A stretch of 64,000 nucleotides of DNA, taken from assembly GCA_045656005.1 (NCBI GenBank), contig JAZOQG010000070.1, positions 1 through 64,000 of the forward strand. Reading direction: 5' to 3'. The notes beneath the pieces were generated by a model. That model was given only the letters and a program-made list of their open reading frames with translations, did not search any database and was not told where the DNA came from. Source of the stretch: JAZNQN01 sp045656005 (lineage in GTDB: Bacteria; Bacillota; Clostridia; UMGS1883; UMGS1540). Of this stretch, positions 49,396-58,815 are shown in pieces; positions within the stretch are counted from its first letter, which is position 1, and each line of letters opens with the position of its first letter. The translations under genes and the position numbers were made by a program.

Positions 49396-50258
49396 TGGCA
49401 GTTAAAGGCGGACTTGGAAAAGGGCTTGATGCACTTTTTAGTGCTGGCGAGCCTCTGGCTGAAGAAACAGAAGAACTTAAAGAAATAAGAATAAGTCTTA
49501 TTGAGCCTAACAGTGAGCAGCCAAGAAAAACTTTTGACGAAGAGCAGCTTCAGGCGCTTAGTGATTCAATAAGTAAACATGGTGTTATTCAGCCAATTAT
49601 AGTAACAAAAGAAAATAGCGGGTTCTATAAAATAATAGCAGGTGAAAGAAGATGGAGAGCCGCAAAGCTTTGCGGACTTGCAACGATTCCTGCAATAGTA
49701 AGAAGCTATGAAAGCCAAAAGGCGGCAGAAGTTGCGCTTATAGAAAACCTGCAAAGGGAAAATTTAAATCCGATAGAAGAAGCAGAAGGATATCAGTATC
49801 TTATAGATAATTTCAATCTTACTCAGGAGCAGGTTGGAGAAAAAGTGGGTAAAAGCCGTTCTGCGGTTGCAAATACCATAAGACTTTTATCCCTTTCTGA
49901 AAATCTTGTTGACATGGTAAGAAAAGGAGTTATATCAAGCGGTCACGCAAGAGCTTTGCTATCTGTTGACAGCGAAACCGGCAGACAGGAGCTTGCAGAA
50001 AAAATAATCAGAGAGCAGATGTCTGTGCGTGATATTGAGAAGGAAGTAGGAAAAACTAAAAAAACAAAATTAACTCCTCCTATGCCTAAAGAAGAAATTC
50101 CTGAAATACTTGATATAGAGAAAAAACTTTCTGCTGACCTTGGAACAAAGGTAAAAATAAAGTATGGCGGAAAAAGAGGTAAAATTGAAATCGAGTATTA
50201 CGGCGATACCGACCTTGAGAGACTTTTGGAAATAATTGGCAAAAAAATCAAGGGATAA
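49395..50258 (+). CDS. parB: chromosome partitioning protein ParB (Spo0J)
   Basis: A 287-residue CTP-dependent DNA clamp that binds parS. The N-terminal GLGKGLDALF is the ParA-stimulating peptide. The CTP motifs are QPIIVTKENSGFYKIIAGERRWRAA, split over about 54-80, and the NLQRENLNPIEEAEGYQYL segment. Then comes the HTH (TQEQVGEKVGKSRSAVANTIRLL) and the C-terminal dimer domain. It begins within the parA stop. No transcription terminator follows directly. Confidence 0.96.
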   Translation: MAVKGGLGKGLDALFSAGEPLAEETEELKEIRISLIEPNSEQPRKTFDEEQLQALSDSISKHGVIQPIIVTKENSGFYKIIAGERRWRAAKLCGLATIPAIVRSYESQKAAEVALIENLQRENLNPIEEAEGYQYLIDNFNLTQEQVGEKVGKSRSAVANTIRLLSLSENLVDMVRKGVISSGHARALLSVDSETGRQELAEKIIREQMSVRDIEKEVGKTKKTKLTPPMPKEEIPEILDIEKKLSADLGTKVKIKYGGKRGKIEIEYYGDTDLERLLEIIGKKIKG

Positions 50259-50365
50259 AAAGATGCCTCAAACCGATTTTTGGGTTTGTGGCAATATGAT
50301 TTTACGTTTGAAGCAAAAAATGTCATAGAAGGCGTTTTAAGGCACAAAGAGAGGGTGAACCAAAA

Positions 50366-50794
50366 ATGAAGAAAAAAGGCGGGTATTTTTTAATATACAC
50401 TATCATACTTTTTTCAGTTGCTTTTATACTGATTTTGTTTTCCTCATTTACGGGCATGAGATACAAAGATGCACAGTATGAAAAAAGCAAACTTTTTCAG
50501 GGTGCGCAGGAATCGGTTTTGGTTTTAACTGAGAAAAATGAATCCCTGGAAAAAGAAAATAATGAGCTTAAAAAACAAAGCGGAGATTTTCAAAAAGAAA
50601 AATCAGAATTTCAAGAAAAACTTCTTCAGAATGAAACAGTTATGAAAAATATGGACATGCTTTCAGAAGCGCAAGATTTATACTATAACAAAAACTATTC
50701 AAAAGCAAGAACAGTTTTTGAGCTTATAGACATAACTGCTTTAACGGAGAACGGAAGTAAGCTTTACAGCAGTTTGAAAGTCAGATTATACTAA
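50366..50794 (+). CDS. membrane-anchored coiled-coil protein
   Basis: Not recognised. It has 142 residues with a short basic cytoplasmic N-terminus, one membrane segment (about 8-28), then a coiled coil (45-95: TEKNESLEKENNELKKQ pattern) and a short TPR-like end (AQDLYYNKNYSKARTVFELI). GAGGGTG precedes the ATG. It lies 108 bases after parB and 22 bases before serS, on the same strand. The gap upstream holds an imperfect stem and no clear promoter. An envelope scaffold role is a guess. Confidence 0.75.
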   Translation: MKKKGGYFLIYTIILFSVAFILILFSSFTGMRYKDAQYEKSKLFQGAQESVLVLTEKNESLEKENNELKKQSGDFQKEKSEFQEKLLQNETVMKNMDMLSEAQDLYYNKNYSKARTVFELIDITALTENGSKLYSSLKVRLY

Positions 50795-50816
50795 ATCCAC
50801 AAAGGAGAGATTTTAA

Positions 50817-52097
50817 ATGTTAGACATTAAGGTAATCAGAACAGAAACAGAGCGTGTAAAGAAAGCTCTGGCACGCAGAAAAGAGAACGTTGACATTGAT
50901 GCGGTTATAGCTCTTGATGAGAATCGCAGAGAGCTTTTATTCAAGGTTGAATCTCTTAAGGCAAAACAAAATGAAGTTACAAAACAAATACCCGTGCTTA
51001 AAAAGGAAGGCAAGGATACTACTGAAGTTTTTGCAGAAATGAAAAAGCTTTCCGATGAAATAAAAGCATTTGATGTAGAGGTAAGAGAAGCCGAGGATGC
51101 TCTTTACAAAATGCTCCTTACAATTCCTAATATTCCTAACGATACAGTTCCTGATGGTGATACCGACGAGGACAACGTTGAAATAAGAAGATTTGGTGAG
51201 CCTACAGAATTTCCTTTTGAAGCGAAGCCTCACTGGGAACTTGGCGAAAAACTTGACATACTTGATTTTGCAATGGCAGGAAAAATTACGGGTGCAAGAT
51301 TTACAGTTTATAAAGGTCTTGGTGCAAGACTTGAAAGAGCAGTTATAAGCTATTTCCTTGATAAACACACACTTGAAAACGGATATACTGAAATTCTTCC
51401 TCCATACATGGTACACAGAAACAGCATGGTCGGAACAGGACAGCTTCCTAAATTCGAAGAAGATGCATTTAAGGTTGTGGATACAGATTACTTTCTTATT
51501 CCGACAGCAGAAGTTCCTGTAACAAACTTATACAGAGAAAGCATTATAGACGGAGCAAAGCTTCCAATAAAGCACGCTGCATATTCCGCATGCTTTAGGG
51601 CAGAAGCAGGCTCTGCAGGAAGAGACACAAGAGGTCTTATCAGACAGCATCAGTTTAACAAGGTTGAGCTTGTTAAATTCACAAGACCAGAGGATTCTTA
51701 TGAGGAACTTGAAAAGCTCACAAACGATGCTGAAAGTGTATTGAAAGGACTTGGGCTTCCTTACAGAGTTGTAAAAATATGCATAGGCGATTTAGGCTTT
51801 ACTCCTGCAATGAAATATGACATTGAAGTTTGGATGCCAAGCTACGGAAGATACGTTGAAATTTCTTCATGCAGTAACTTTGAAGATTACCAGGCAAGAA
51901 GAGCAGGCATAAGATTTAAAGACGATATTAAGAGCAAAGCTCAGTACGTTCATACATTAAATGGTAGTGGTGTTGCAGTTGGAAGAACTGTTGCGGCTAT
52001 TATGGAAAACTATCAGCAGGGTGACGGAAGCGTTATAATTCCTGAAGCTTTGAGACCTTACATGGGTGGAGCAGAAAAAATATCCGTTAACATATAA
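50817..52097 (+). CDS. serS: serine-tRNA ligase
   Basis: Class II synthetase of 426 residues. It has the N-terminal long coiled-coil arm for tRNA-Ser (about 26-100), motif 2 region ACFRAEAGSAGRDTRGLIRQHQF (split over about 262-284), and motif 3 SGVAVGRTVAAIMENYQQ (about 382-399). AAAGGAG precedes the ATG. Only 22 bases separate it from the upstream gene, so it has no T-box leader. It could be transcribed with the coiled-coil gene. Confidence 0.97.
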   Translation: MLDIKVIRTETERVKKALARRKENVDIDAVIALDENRRELLFKVESLKAKQNEVTKQIPVLKKEGKDTTEVFAEMKKLSDEIKAFDVEVREAEDALYKMLLTIPNIPNDTVPDGDTDEDNVEIRRFGEPTEFPFEAKPHWELGEKLDILDFAMAGKITGARFTVYKGLGARLERAVISYFLDKHTLENGYTEILPPYMVHRNSMVGTGQLPKFEEDAFKVVDTDYFLIPTAEVPVTNLYRESIIDGAKLPIKHAAYSACFRAEAGSAGRDTRGLIRQHQFNKVELVKFTRPEDSYEELEKLTNDAESVLKGLGLPYRVVKICIGDLGFTPAMKYDIEVWMPSYGRYVEISSCSNFEDYQARRAGIRFKDDIKSKAQYVHTLNGSGVAVGRTVAAIMENYQQGDGSVIIPEALRPYMGGAEKISVNI

Positions 52098-52110
52098 GAG
52101 GTAAATACCA

Positions 52111-52908
52111 ATGAAAACACTGATAAATTTGTTGTTGCCCATATTAATCGCATTTATTGCATTTGCCAAAGGCGGTCCTATTATCGGTTTTGCAGCTGTG
52201 ATTATAATGCTTGTTTATTATATCCGCAAACATTTGCCTGAGATTTATATACTTATGGCAAAATTTAACTATCTGAAAGACAATGAAAAGATGTTTGCGC
52301 TTTTGGAGAAGGCATACAAAACTGGCAGAATGAAGCCTGACCATAAAATTTATTATGGGTATATGTGCATGCGCGAGGGAAAGTATGATGAGGCGGAGAG
52401 GCTTTATAATGCCGCCCTTGCACTCCAGAAAGATGAGGGAGTAATAGCAAGAGCCAAGACAAATGTTGCACTGCTTCTCTGGAAAAAAGGAAGCATTGAT
52501 GATGCGGTTTCCATGATGGATGAGGTATATGAAAAATATAAATCAACTGTTGTTTACGGGAATTACGGATATTTGCTTTTGGAGAAAAAAGACCTTCAGA
52601 AAGCACTTGAGGTAAATCTTGCGGGTTATGATTATGACAGTCAAAGTGATATTATATGCGATAATCTTGCACAAAATTATTATATGCTTGGAAATTATGA
52701 AGAAAGCAGAAAGTATGCAGAGGAGGTAATTGCAAGAAATCCTCAGTTCCCGATGCCATATTATAATTATGCAAAAACACTTGTTGCATTAGAGGAAAAG
52801 GAAAAGGCTGCAGAAATGCTGAAAAAGGCGCTTACATACCCATTTTCCGGTGTTGCGGCAATTACCAAAGAAGAGGTTGAAAATCTTCTTCTAAACCTTA
52901 CAAATTAA
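52111..52908 (+). CDS. membrane-anchored TPR protein
   Basis: A 265-residue protein with one or two N-terminal membrane segments (about 5-45) and five to six tetratricopeptide-type helical repeats (KIYYGYMCMREGKYDEAERLYN, LAQNYYMLGNYEESRKYAEE, YYNYAKTLVALEEKEKAAEM). TPRs mediate protein contacts; no enzyme motif is present. GAGGTA lies before the ATG, 13 bases after serS. A partner cannot be named, though the envelope genes downstream are candidates. Confidence 0.85.
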   Translation: MKTLINLLLPILIAFIAFAKGGPIIGFAAVIIMLVYYIRKHLPEIYILMAKFNYLKDNEKMFALLEKAYKTGRMKPDHKIYYGYMCMREGKYDEAERLYNAALALQKDEGVIARAKTNVALLLWKKGSIDDAVSMMDEVYEKYKSTVVYGNYGYLLLEKKDLQKALEVNLAGYDYDSQSDIICDNLAQNYYMLGNYEESRKYAEEVIARNPQFPMPYYNYAKTLVALEEKEKAAEMLKKALTYPFSGVAAITKEEVENLLLNLTN

Positions 52909-52910
52909 AG

Positions 52911-52939
52911 TTGACATATTTAAAATGATATGATATTAT
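52911..52939 (+). promoter_or_regulatory. promoter of chain-length regulator/kinase pair
   Basis: TTGACA (52911-52916), 17 bases, TATTAT (52934-52939). Confidence 0.8.
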
Positions 52940-52975
52940 AAAATAAGTTGTAGTATGTTTTGAAGGGTTGATACA

Positions 52976-53683
52976 ATGGATAACGAAATGTCATCTTTTG
53001 GCATAGAAAAAATAATAAAATTATTCTTTGAAAAATGGTACATTTTTGTGGCATTGCTTTCAGCATGCCTTATTGCTTGTACAGTCTATTGTTTTGGTTT
53101 TCTTCAGGAGCATTATGTTGCGGTAACAACAATTTACGTAACAGAAGAAGTTCAGGAAGACAAAAACGAAAATACTGAGCTTATTGTAAATGAAGAAAGA
53201 GCAAAAGACTATAAGATTATTGCAACAAGCAACCGAGTGCTTGACAAAGTTAAATCAAAATATCCTGATATTTATATTAAACCTTCAAATGTATCTGTAA
53301 AAGAATATCCCGATACAAGAATTTTTGAAATATCAGTAAAGGATGCGGACCCTTATAATGCAGCAACAGTAGTTAATGAGATTACAAGGGTAATGATTGA
53401 TGAAGTACATGACATAATCAGCAAAAATAACATAAGAGTTATAGATTTTGCGGATGTTCCAACCGTTCCGGTAAAGGGTAGAATTTATGTTTATTATATT
53501 CTTGCACTTGTTGCCGCTATATTTGTTACACTTATTATAATTTTGCTTTATGAAATTTTTGACAACAAGGTAAAAGGTCCTGAGGATTATAGTGAAAGAT
53601 TTGATATTCCTATTCTTGGAATGATTCCCAGATATGATATTTATGAAGATTTTGAAAAAATAAAGGAAAAAGGGAATAAGTGA
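52976..53683 (+). CDS. Wzz/CpsC-type chain-length regulator and kinase activator
   Basis: A 235-residue membrane protein with two membrane segments (about 20-44 and 164-188) and an external loop, the layout of CpsC/YveK-type adaptors. These proteins activate a separate BY-kinase via their C-terminal cytoplasmic tail. GAAGGG precedes the ATG. The kinase gene follows 7 bases later. No glycosyltransferases, flippase or polymerase are nearby, which is unusual for this pair. Confidence 0.88.
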   Translation: MDNEMSSFGIEKIIKLFFEKWYIFVALLSACLIACTVYCFGFLQEHYVAVTTIYVTEEVQEDKNENTELIVNEERAKDYKIIATSNRVLDKVKSKYPDIYIKPSNVSVKEYPDTRIFEISVKDADPYNAATVVNEITRVMIDEVHDIISKNNIRVIDFADVPTVPVKGRIYVYYILALVAAIFVTLIIILLYEIFDNKVKGPEDYSERFDIPILGMIPRYDIYEDFEKIKEKGNK

Positions 53684-53690
53684 GTTTGTT

Positions 53691-54389
53691 ATGATTAAAA
53701 AGAACAATAATCATGAAAGAAAATATGTGAATTTCCCAACGGATTCGCCAATTGCTGAGGCTTACAGGGTTCTTCGTACCAACATTGAATTTTCTAATTC
53801 ATTAAACCCCATAAAAACTGTGCTCATAACAAGTTCAGTGCTTGGTGAAGGTAAATCCACAACGGTAGTAAATCTTGGTAAGATTTTTGCTATTGGCGGT
53901 ACAAAAACGCTAATAATGGACCTTGATTTAAGAAGACCTGTGGTTCACAAAATATTGTCCATTGACGCAAAAGACAAGGGGCTTACATCGTTGTTTCTTG
54001 AGAAAAACAGTATTGAAGAGATTATTTTGCCTACCGGAGTTGAGAATTTATCCGTAATAACCTGCGGAACAACTCCGTTAAATCCTGCTGAGCTTCTTTC
54101 ATCAAAAAAACTCGAAGAAACTGTATCAAGACTTCGTGAGATGTTTGACCTTATTATATTTGATTCACCTCCTGCCGTTGCACTTGCCGATGCAGGTATT
54201 ATATCAAGAATGGCAGATGCTACAATTTTGGTTGTTTCATCGGGTAAGGTTACATATTCTGATGTTGAAGCATCAAAAACAAATCTTGTAAATGCAGGTG
54301 CAAATATTTTGGGTGTTGTAATGAATAACGTTACAAGGCAGTCAAGAGGATATAAATATTATAAATACGATTATTACGGTTACAGATAA
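53691..54389 (+). CDS. tyrosine-protein kinase CpsD/CapB type
   Basis: A 232-residue bacterial tyrosine kinase. The Walker A motif is SVLGEGKSTTVVNLG (about 50), Walker A' LIMDLDLRRP (about 74), Walker B LIIFDSPPAV (about 155). The last 12 residues, YKYYKYDYYGYR, hold seven tyrosines, the autophosphorylation cluster. It cooperates with the upstream CpsC-type membrane protein. Phosphorylation normally tunes polysaccharide export; here no polysaccharide operon follows, only an RCC1-like secreted protein and dprA. Confidence 0.92.
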   Translation: MIKKNNNHERKYVNFPTDSPIAEAYRVLRTNIEFSNSLNPIKTVLITSSVLGEGKSTTVVNLGKIFAIGGTKTLIMDLDLRRPVVHKILSIDAKDKGLTSLFLEKNSIEEIILPTGVENLSVITCGTTPLNPAELLSSKKLEETVSRLREMFDLIIFDSPPAVALADAGIISRMADATILVVSSGKVTYSDVEASKTNLVNAGANILGVVMNNVTRQSRGYKYYKYDYYGYR

Positions 54390-54401
54390 AGTTTTGCTTT
54401 T

Positions 54402-54437
54402 AATATCGGCAGCACATCCCTTTGTGTTGCCGATATT
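54402..54437 (+). terminator. terminator-like hairpin after the kinase gene
   Basis: AATATCGGCAGCACA (54402-54416) pairs with TGTGTTGCCGATATT (54423-54437) with one G-U pair. The trailing U-tract is poor. Confidence 0.65.
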
Positions 54438-54455
54438 TGAGATTTTGGAGGTTTT

Positions 54456-56807
54456 ATGAAAAAAACAGCTGTTTTTATGAGTTTAATATTGGTTTTAAAT
54501 CTGATCCTGTTCACACCTGTGTCAGCACAGCAGATTATAGCAGAGCCTACAGTTGTTTCGGGTTACGGACATGTACTGGGACTTAATCGGTATGGGCGAG
54601 TTTTTGCGGCAGGTGATAATACATATGGGCAGAGCCTTGTGTTTAACTGGTCTGATGTTGTAGGGATTGCTGCAGGTAAATATTTTTCGGCAGGCCTTCG
54701 CAGAGATGGAACTGTTGTGGTAGCAGGAAAGTATCAAAGCGGGAGTGACTATTTGGAATTTGACGCGTCAGAACTTGAGGAAATAGTGCAGATTTCTGCA
54801 GGAGATAATTTTCTTGCTGCTCTTAGCGAAGACGGTGAAGTATTTGTATTAGGAAATGATAATGAAGGAAAGATAAATACTGAGAACTGGAGTCACATTA
54901 AAAAAATAGCATGCGGAATTGGTCACGTTGTTGGTATAAAAAAAGAAGACGGAACTTGTGTAGGTGCAGGAGAAGGCAGTAAAACAGAACTTGATAAATT
55001 CAATAATATTACTGATATTTATGCCGGGGCGGACCTTACAGTTTTAAAAGATGCAGATGGTAAATTTTTTTATGCTGGAGATCCTGTATCTGTTAACGGT
55101 GATAAAAAATTTGAAGATTATTGGAATGAACGTGACTGGAATAATATAAAAGACATAATTATTTTCCCTGATTCAAGAGATAGCGGAATTGTAATTGCTA
55201 TAAAAAACGACGGAAGCATTGTTGTGGATAATAATGAATTTGTAAAAGAAGAAAATTTCGGAGATGGAGAGAGTAAAATAAAATTAAAAACCATAGCAAT
55301 AAAAAGAGAAGCAACCAGTAATTTGTATGCAATCTGCCTTTCTGCTGACAATGATGCTTCAGTAATTGGGAAATTTTCCGCGGAACCGGAAGAACATTCG
55401 AAATTTATTGACCAGATTTCTCAGTTTGATTTGGAAATGGAACCTTTGGAAAAGGTTTATATAAAAGAACCGCAGGTTGTTGTAGCATATAATACAGTTG
55501 CATTTGTTTTGCCTGATGGAAAAGTTAAGAGCATTGGAAAAAAAGATTTATCTTTATTCGCGGGCATAAAACAATTGTCTGCAGATATGGGATTTGGCGA
55601 GAATGATGTTTTTATCGGTGTAGATAACGAAGGTAATACTGTTTCAAGTATAGAAAATGATGCATGGCTTGATGACTGGATGGGAGTTTTAAAGGTTGCA
55701 CCTACTGTATGTAGCCAAAGTCAAAAAATAGCAGCTGCACTCAGATGGGATAAAAGAATGATTTGTTATTACAAAAAAAGTTCTCTTGAACCCGAAAAGG
55801 AATATATAATCAAAAAAGATAATGTTGTTGATGTTACATGCGGAAATTTCTATATTGCTTATTTGACGGAAAATGGGGATGTTGACGTAGAAGTAATAGA
55901 AGAGAATTCAAAGAGATATCCTTTTCAGAAAATGGAGGGGATTGAAAGGTTATACGGAGGCCTCAATCATATTGTAGGTCTTAAAAACGACGGAACATGC
56001 GTTGCAGCAGGTGGTTCAACAACAGGAAATGCAGCAGAGTGTGAAATTGGTAATTGGACAAATATAAAAGATGTTGTCGCGGGGGATAGATTTACTGTGG
56101 GCCTTAAAAGTGACGGAACATGTGAATTTACCGGTTATGAAAAAACGGATCGGTTAAAACTGCGGGACGCTATTTTAAAAACAAGTGGTGATGACACAGA
56201 ATATTGGGAAAATGTAGCGCAGCTTTATGGTTCTGCAAACACAGTTGTAGCATATAAAAATGATGGCTTTTTTGAATATGCAACATGGTCTAGTGAAGAT
56301 TTAAGTCAGATTGAAAACACTTACTACAAGGATAACACATTTTACACGTTTAAAGTAGAAAAAAATGTGGCTACAGTTGAATATTATTCAGATGAGGACT
56401 TAGATGTTTATTTTTCGTATTTTGACGAAGAAGGACGTCCTGTAGGGTTTGAAAAGAAAGTGCTCGAGCCTGTTCCTACCCTGATAAAGGAAGTGTTTAA
56501 AAATGAAAAGTCACATTCATTTAGTGTGAGCGTAGGAAAGCCTACTGCAGACAAAATGAAGTTTTATATGGAGCACAAAGCAGAAGGTGACACGGTAAAA
56601 ATAAGCCATTGTGCCCTGGAGGGGCAGAGAATAATGCTTGCATTTTATGATAACGATAAAAATATGCTTGACATTAAGGTGAGAACACTCAAAGAAAGCA
56701 ATTCTATGATACCAACACCATTTACCGCTATGGATGCAACAAAATATAAACTTTTTATTTGCAACGGAGGACTTCCGCTTTATTTAGGCGAAGGGGATTT
56801 AAACTAA
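54456..56807 (+). CDS. secreted RCC1-like repeat protein
   Basis: A 783-residue exported protein with a signal peptide of about 24 residues (KKTAVFMSL to VSAQ). It has many RCC1/alpha-tubulin-suppressor-type repeats (HVLGLNRYGRVFAAGDN, HVVGIKKEDGTCVGAGE, HIVGLKNDGTCVAAG, TVGLKSDGTCEFTG), most likely two incomplete beta-propellers. The C-terminal 150 residues (from about 630) form another, non-repeated domain. GGAGG precedes the ATG. It is downstream of the kinase pair behind a hairpin and one base before dprA. Cell-surface role unknown. Confidence 0.85.
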   Translation: MKKTAVFMSLILVLNLILFTPVSAQQIIAEPTVVSGYGHVLGLNRYGRVFAAGDNTYGQSLVFNWSDVVGIAAGKYFSAGLRRDGTVVVAGKYQSGSDYLEFDASELEEIVQISAGDNFLAALSEDGEVFVLGNDNEGKINTENWSHIKKIACGIGHVVGIKKEDGTCVGAGEGSKTELDKFNNITDIYAGADLTVLKDADGKFFYAGDPVSVNGDKKFEDYWNERDWNNIKDIIIFPDSRDSGIVIAIKNDGSIVVDNNEFVKEENFGDGESKIKLKTIAIKREATSNLYAICLSADNDASVIGKFSAEPEEHSKFIDQISQFDLEMEPLEKVYIKEPQVVVAYNTVAFVLPDGKVKSIGKKDLSLFAGIKQLSADMGFGENDVFIGVDNEGNTVSSIENDAWLDDWMGVLKVAPTVCSQSQKIAAALRWDKRMICYYKKSSLEPEKEYIIKKDNVVDVTCGNFYIAYLTENGDVDVEVIEENSKRYPFQKMEGIERLYGGLNHIVGLKNDGTCVAAGGSTTGNAAECEIGNWTNIKDVVAGDRFTVGLKSDGTCEFTGYEKTDRLKLRDAILKTSGDDTEYWENVAQLYGSANTVVAYKNDGFFEYATWSSEDLSQIENTYYKDNTFYTFKVEKNVATVEYYSDEDLDVYFSYFDEEGRPVGFEKKVLEPVPTLIKEVFKNEKSHSFSVSVGKPTADKMKFYMEHKAEGDTVKISHCALEGQRIMLAFYDNDKNMLDIKVRTLKESNSMIPTPFTAMDATKYKLFICNGGLPLYLGEGDLN

Positions 56808-56808
56808 C

Positions 56809-57954
56809 ATGGACAAATATATTTATTACATCTGGCTTAATTTAATGAATTTTCCTGCGGATTTTGCGGCAAGGATTGTAGAATATTTTGGCGGTGCCAA
56901 AGGAGTATATGAAGCGGAAAAAGAGGATTTTGAAGAGTGTGAATTTGTGCTTCCGAAACACATGGAAAAGCTACTTGACAAAAAACTTAAAAAGTCAGAA
57001 GCAGAGTATAAGAGAGCACAAAAACTAGGCATTTCATTTGTATGCATAGAGGACGAAATATATCCTAAAAATCTTTTAAATATCTATGACCCGCCTATAC
57101 TTTTGTATGCAAAAGGTGACATATCCCTTTTAAAAAGAGAGCTTTGTTTTTGCATAGTGGGTTCAAGGGAATGTTCGCCATATGGACTAACTGCCGCAAT
57201 GCAGATTTCGTCTCAGCTTGCAGAGTGCGCAATGGTTATTGTAAGCGGACTTGCAATAGGAATAGACAGTGCGGCACATCAGGGAACTATGAAAGCAGAT
57301 GGAAAAACAATAGGAGTTGCTGCGTGCGGAATAAATGTGGATTATCCTGCAGGAAATGGAGCGGTAAGAAGAAAAATAGCGGAAGAGGGACTTATTATAA
57401 GTGAATTTCCGCTGGACTACAATATTTTTCCGCATAATTTTCATAAGAGAAACAGAATAATGAGCGGTTTGTCTGTTGGTGTTGCGGTGATAGAAGCAGG
57501 ACTTAAAAGCGGAGCACTTATAACTGCAAGGCATGCGAAAGAGCAAAACAGAGATGTTTTTTCTTTGCCGGGTAATATAACATCACGTACGGCGGCAGGG
57601 TGCAACAAACTTATAAGCGAAGGGGTTACACCTATTCTTGGTGCTGAAACAATACTTTCGGAATATCTTCCAAAATATCCTCACCTTTTTGAAATTGATG
57701 ATTATTTTGAGGAATATAAAGCACAGCAGGAAAAAGAGGAAATTAAAATTTCTGATATTAAAGAGCAGTTTGATATGGGTGATGACAAAGATGAAAAATT
57801 TATATGCAAACTCCTTGAAAAGAGAGATATGAATTTTGAACAGCTCATTGAGGAAACAGGTTTTGAAACTTCAAAACTTAATGTACTTCTGACAACTATG
57901 CAGATAAACGGGCTTATATACGAAAAACCAGGAAGAAATTTTGCATTAAAGTAA
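56809..57954 (+). CDS. dprA: DNA processing protein DprA
   Basis: A 381-residue protein that loads RecA on incoming single-stranded DNA in transformation. The Rossmann core has SGLAIGIDSAAHQGTM (about 143), CGINVDYPAGN, FPLDYNIFPHNFHKRNRIMSGLS and EAGLKSGALITARHA, with FSLPGNITS. The first 90 residues are an N-terminal helical domain. The C-terminus is a winged-helix-type domain (RDMNFEQLIEETGFETSKLNVLLTTM). The usual neighbour topA is absent. No other competence machinery gene is in the window apart from a MecA-like gene. Confidence 0.95.
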   Translation: MDKYIYYIWLNLMNFPADFAARIVEYFGGAKGVYEAEKEDFEECEFVLPKHMEKLLDKKLKKSEAEYKRAQKLGISFVCIEDEIYPKNLLNIYDPPILLYAKGDISLLKRELCFCIVGSRECSPYGLTAAMQISSQLAECAMVIVSGLAIGIDSAAHQGTMKADGKTIGVAACGINVDYPAGNGAVRRKIAEEGLIISEFPLDYNIFPHNFHKRNRIMSGLSVGVAVIEAGLKSGALITARHAKEQNRDVFSLPGNITSRTAAGCNKLISEGVTPILGAETILSEYLPKYPHLFEIDDYFEEYKAQQEKEEIKISDIKEQFDMGDDKDEKFICKLLEKRDMNFEQLIEETGFETSKLNVLLTTMQINGLIYEKPGRNFALK

Positions 57955-57966
57955 AAAACATATATC

Positions 57967-57995
57967 TTGCAATAAAAGTTGATTTATGATAAAAT
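57967..57995 (+). promoter_or_regulatory. promoter of lipoprotein gene
   Basis: TTGCAA (57967-57972), 17 bases, TAAAAT (57990-57995). Confidence 0.75.
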
Positions 57996-58026
57996 AAAAT
58001 CAGAAAGAATAAGGAGAGTGGAAAAA

Positions 58027-58746
58027 ATGAAAAAGATTTTTATACTTCTTTTGGCGATGCTTTTTGTGGTATCGGGCTGTGGTAAAAAGGCAGTAGATGA
58101 GGGTAAAGACTCGAAAGAGCCAGGTTCAGAAATTTCAGAAACCGCGAAAAAAGGTGAGTTTGAAAAGGTTGAGCCAAAGGTTGATGAGCCTATTGTCACA
58201 GAGGAAACTGTGCTTGGAGATTATACAAGTGAGTTTTTATCAAAATATGTAGAGGGCGGTTCTTATTACATAGTACAAAACTCTGTAATTGACGGTGTTA
58301 CAACAAAGGTTGAAATTGCCGTAAAAGGAGACAAAGCCTCCGAAAAAATCGGCAACGAAGTAAAGATTATTGACGGAGATATGCTCTACTATGTAATTCA
58401 TGACAGCAAGGCAATTTTAACTTCTCCCGTTGCAATGTCCATGAAAGAAGGATTTACCGATTTTATAAGTGTTAAAACTTCTGCTGAGGCACAAAGTGCA
58501 CTCCAGAATACAGGTGAAGAAGAACTTCTGGGAGAAAAATTTGGCTTTGAAGAATTTAAAAATGCAGACGGCACAGTTGCAAAATACTATTATGATGATA
58601 CGACACTCCGCTATGTAAAAGTAATTAAAGCAGATGGCGGAGAAGAGCTTATTCAGGTTGTACAGATTTCAACAAAAATTCCTGATGAGATGTTCAAAGT
58701 GCCTGACGGATATGTTATACAGGATTTAAGCAAAATGGGCCAATAA
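58027..58746 (+). CDS. lipoprotein of unknown function
   Basis: A 239-residue exported lipoprotein. The signal peptide is MKKIFILLLAMLFVVSG, with C18 in the lipobox VSGC. After a Lys/Glu-rich linker (about 20-65) comes a domain (about 70-239) of beta-rich sequence resembling the LppX/LolA-type outer fold (EEELLGEKFGFEEFKNADG, EELIQVVQISTKIPDEMFKVP). That resemblance is weak. The ATG at 58027 has AAGGAG upstream; the longer frame from 57979 lies in the promoter. It stands alone with its own promoter and terminator. Confidence 0.8.
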   Translation: MKKIFILLLAMLFVVSGCGKKAVDEGKDSKEPGSEISETAKKGEFEKVEPKVDEPIVTEETVLGDYTSEFLSKYVEGGSYYIVQNSVIDGVTTKVEIAVKGDKASEKIGNEVKIIDGDMLYYVIHDSKAILTSPVAMSMKEGFTDFISVKTSAEAQSALQNTGEEELLGEKFGFEEFKNADGTVAKYYYDDTTLRYVKVIKADGGEELIQVVQISTKIPDEMFKVPDGYVIQDLSKMGQ

Positions 58747-58815
58747 AATATCGGCATCGATAAAATGCACACAACGCAAAAAACAAATATGATATTTATT
58801 TTAATTTAATTAATG

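Noticed and set aside
50265..50331. Short frame after parB (about 21 codons)
   Set aside because: No good ribosome binding site of its own and no conserved feature; it lies in an imperfect stem.
57144..57546. Overlapping frames on both strands inside dprA
   Set aside because: dprA motifs are complete; these frames have no start signals.
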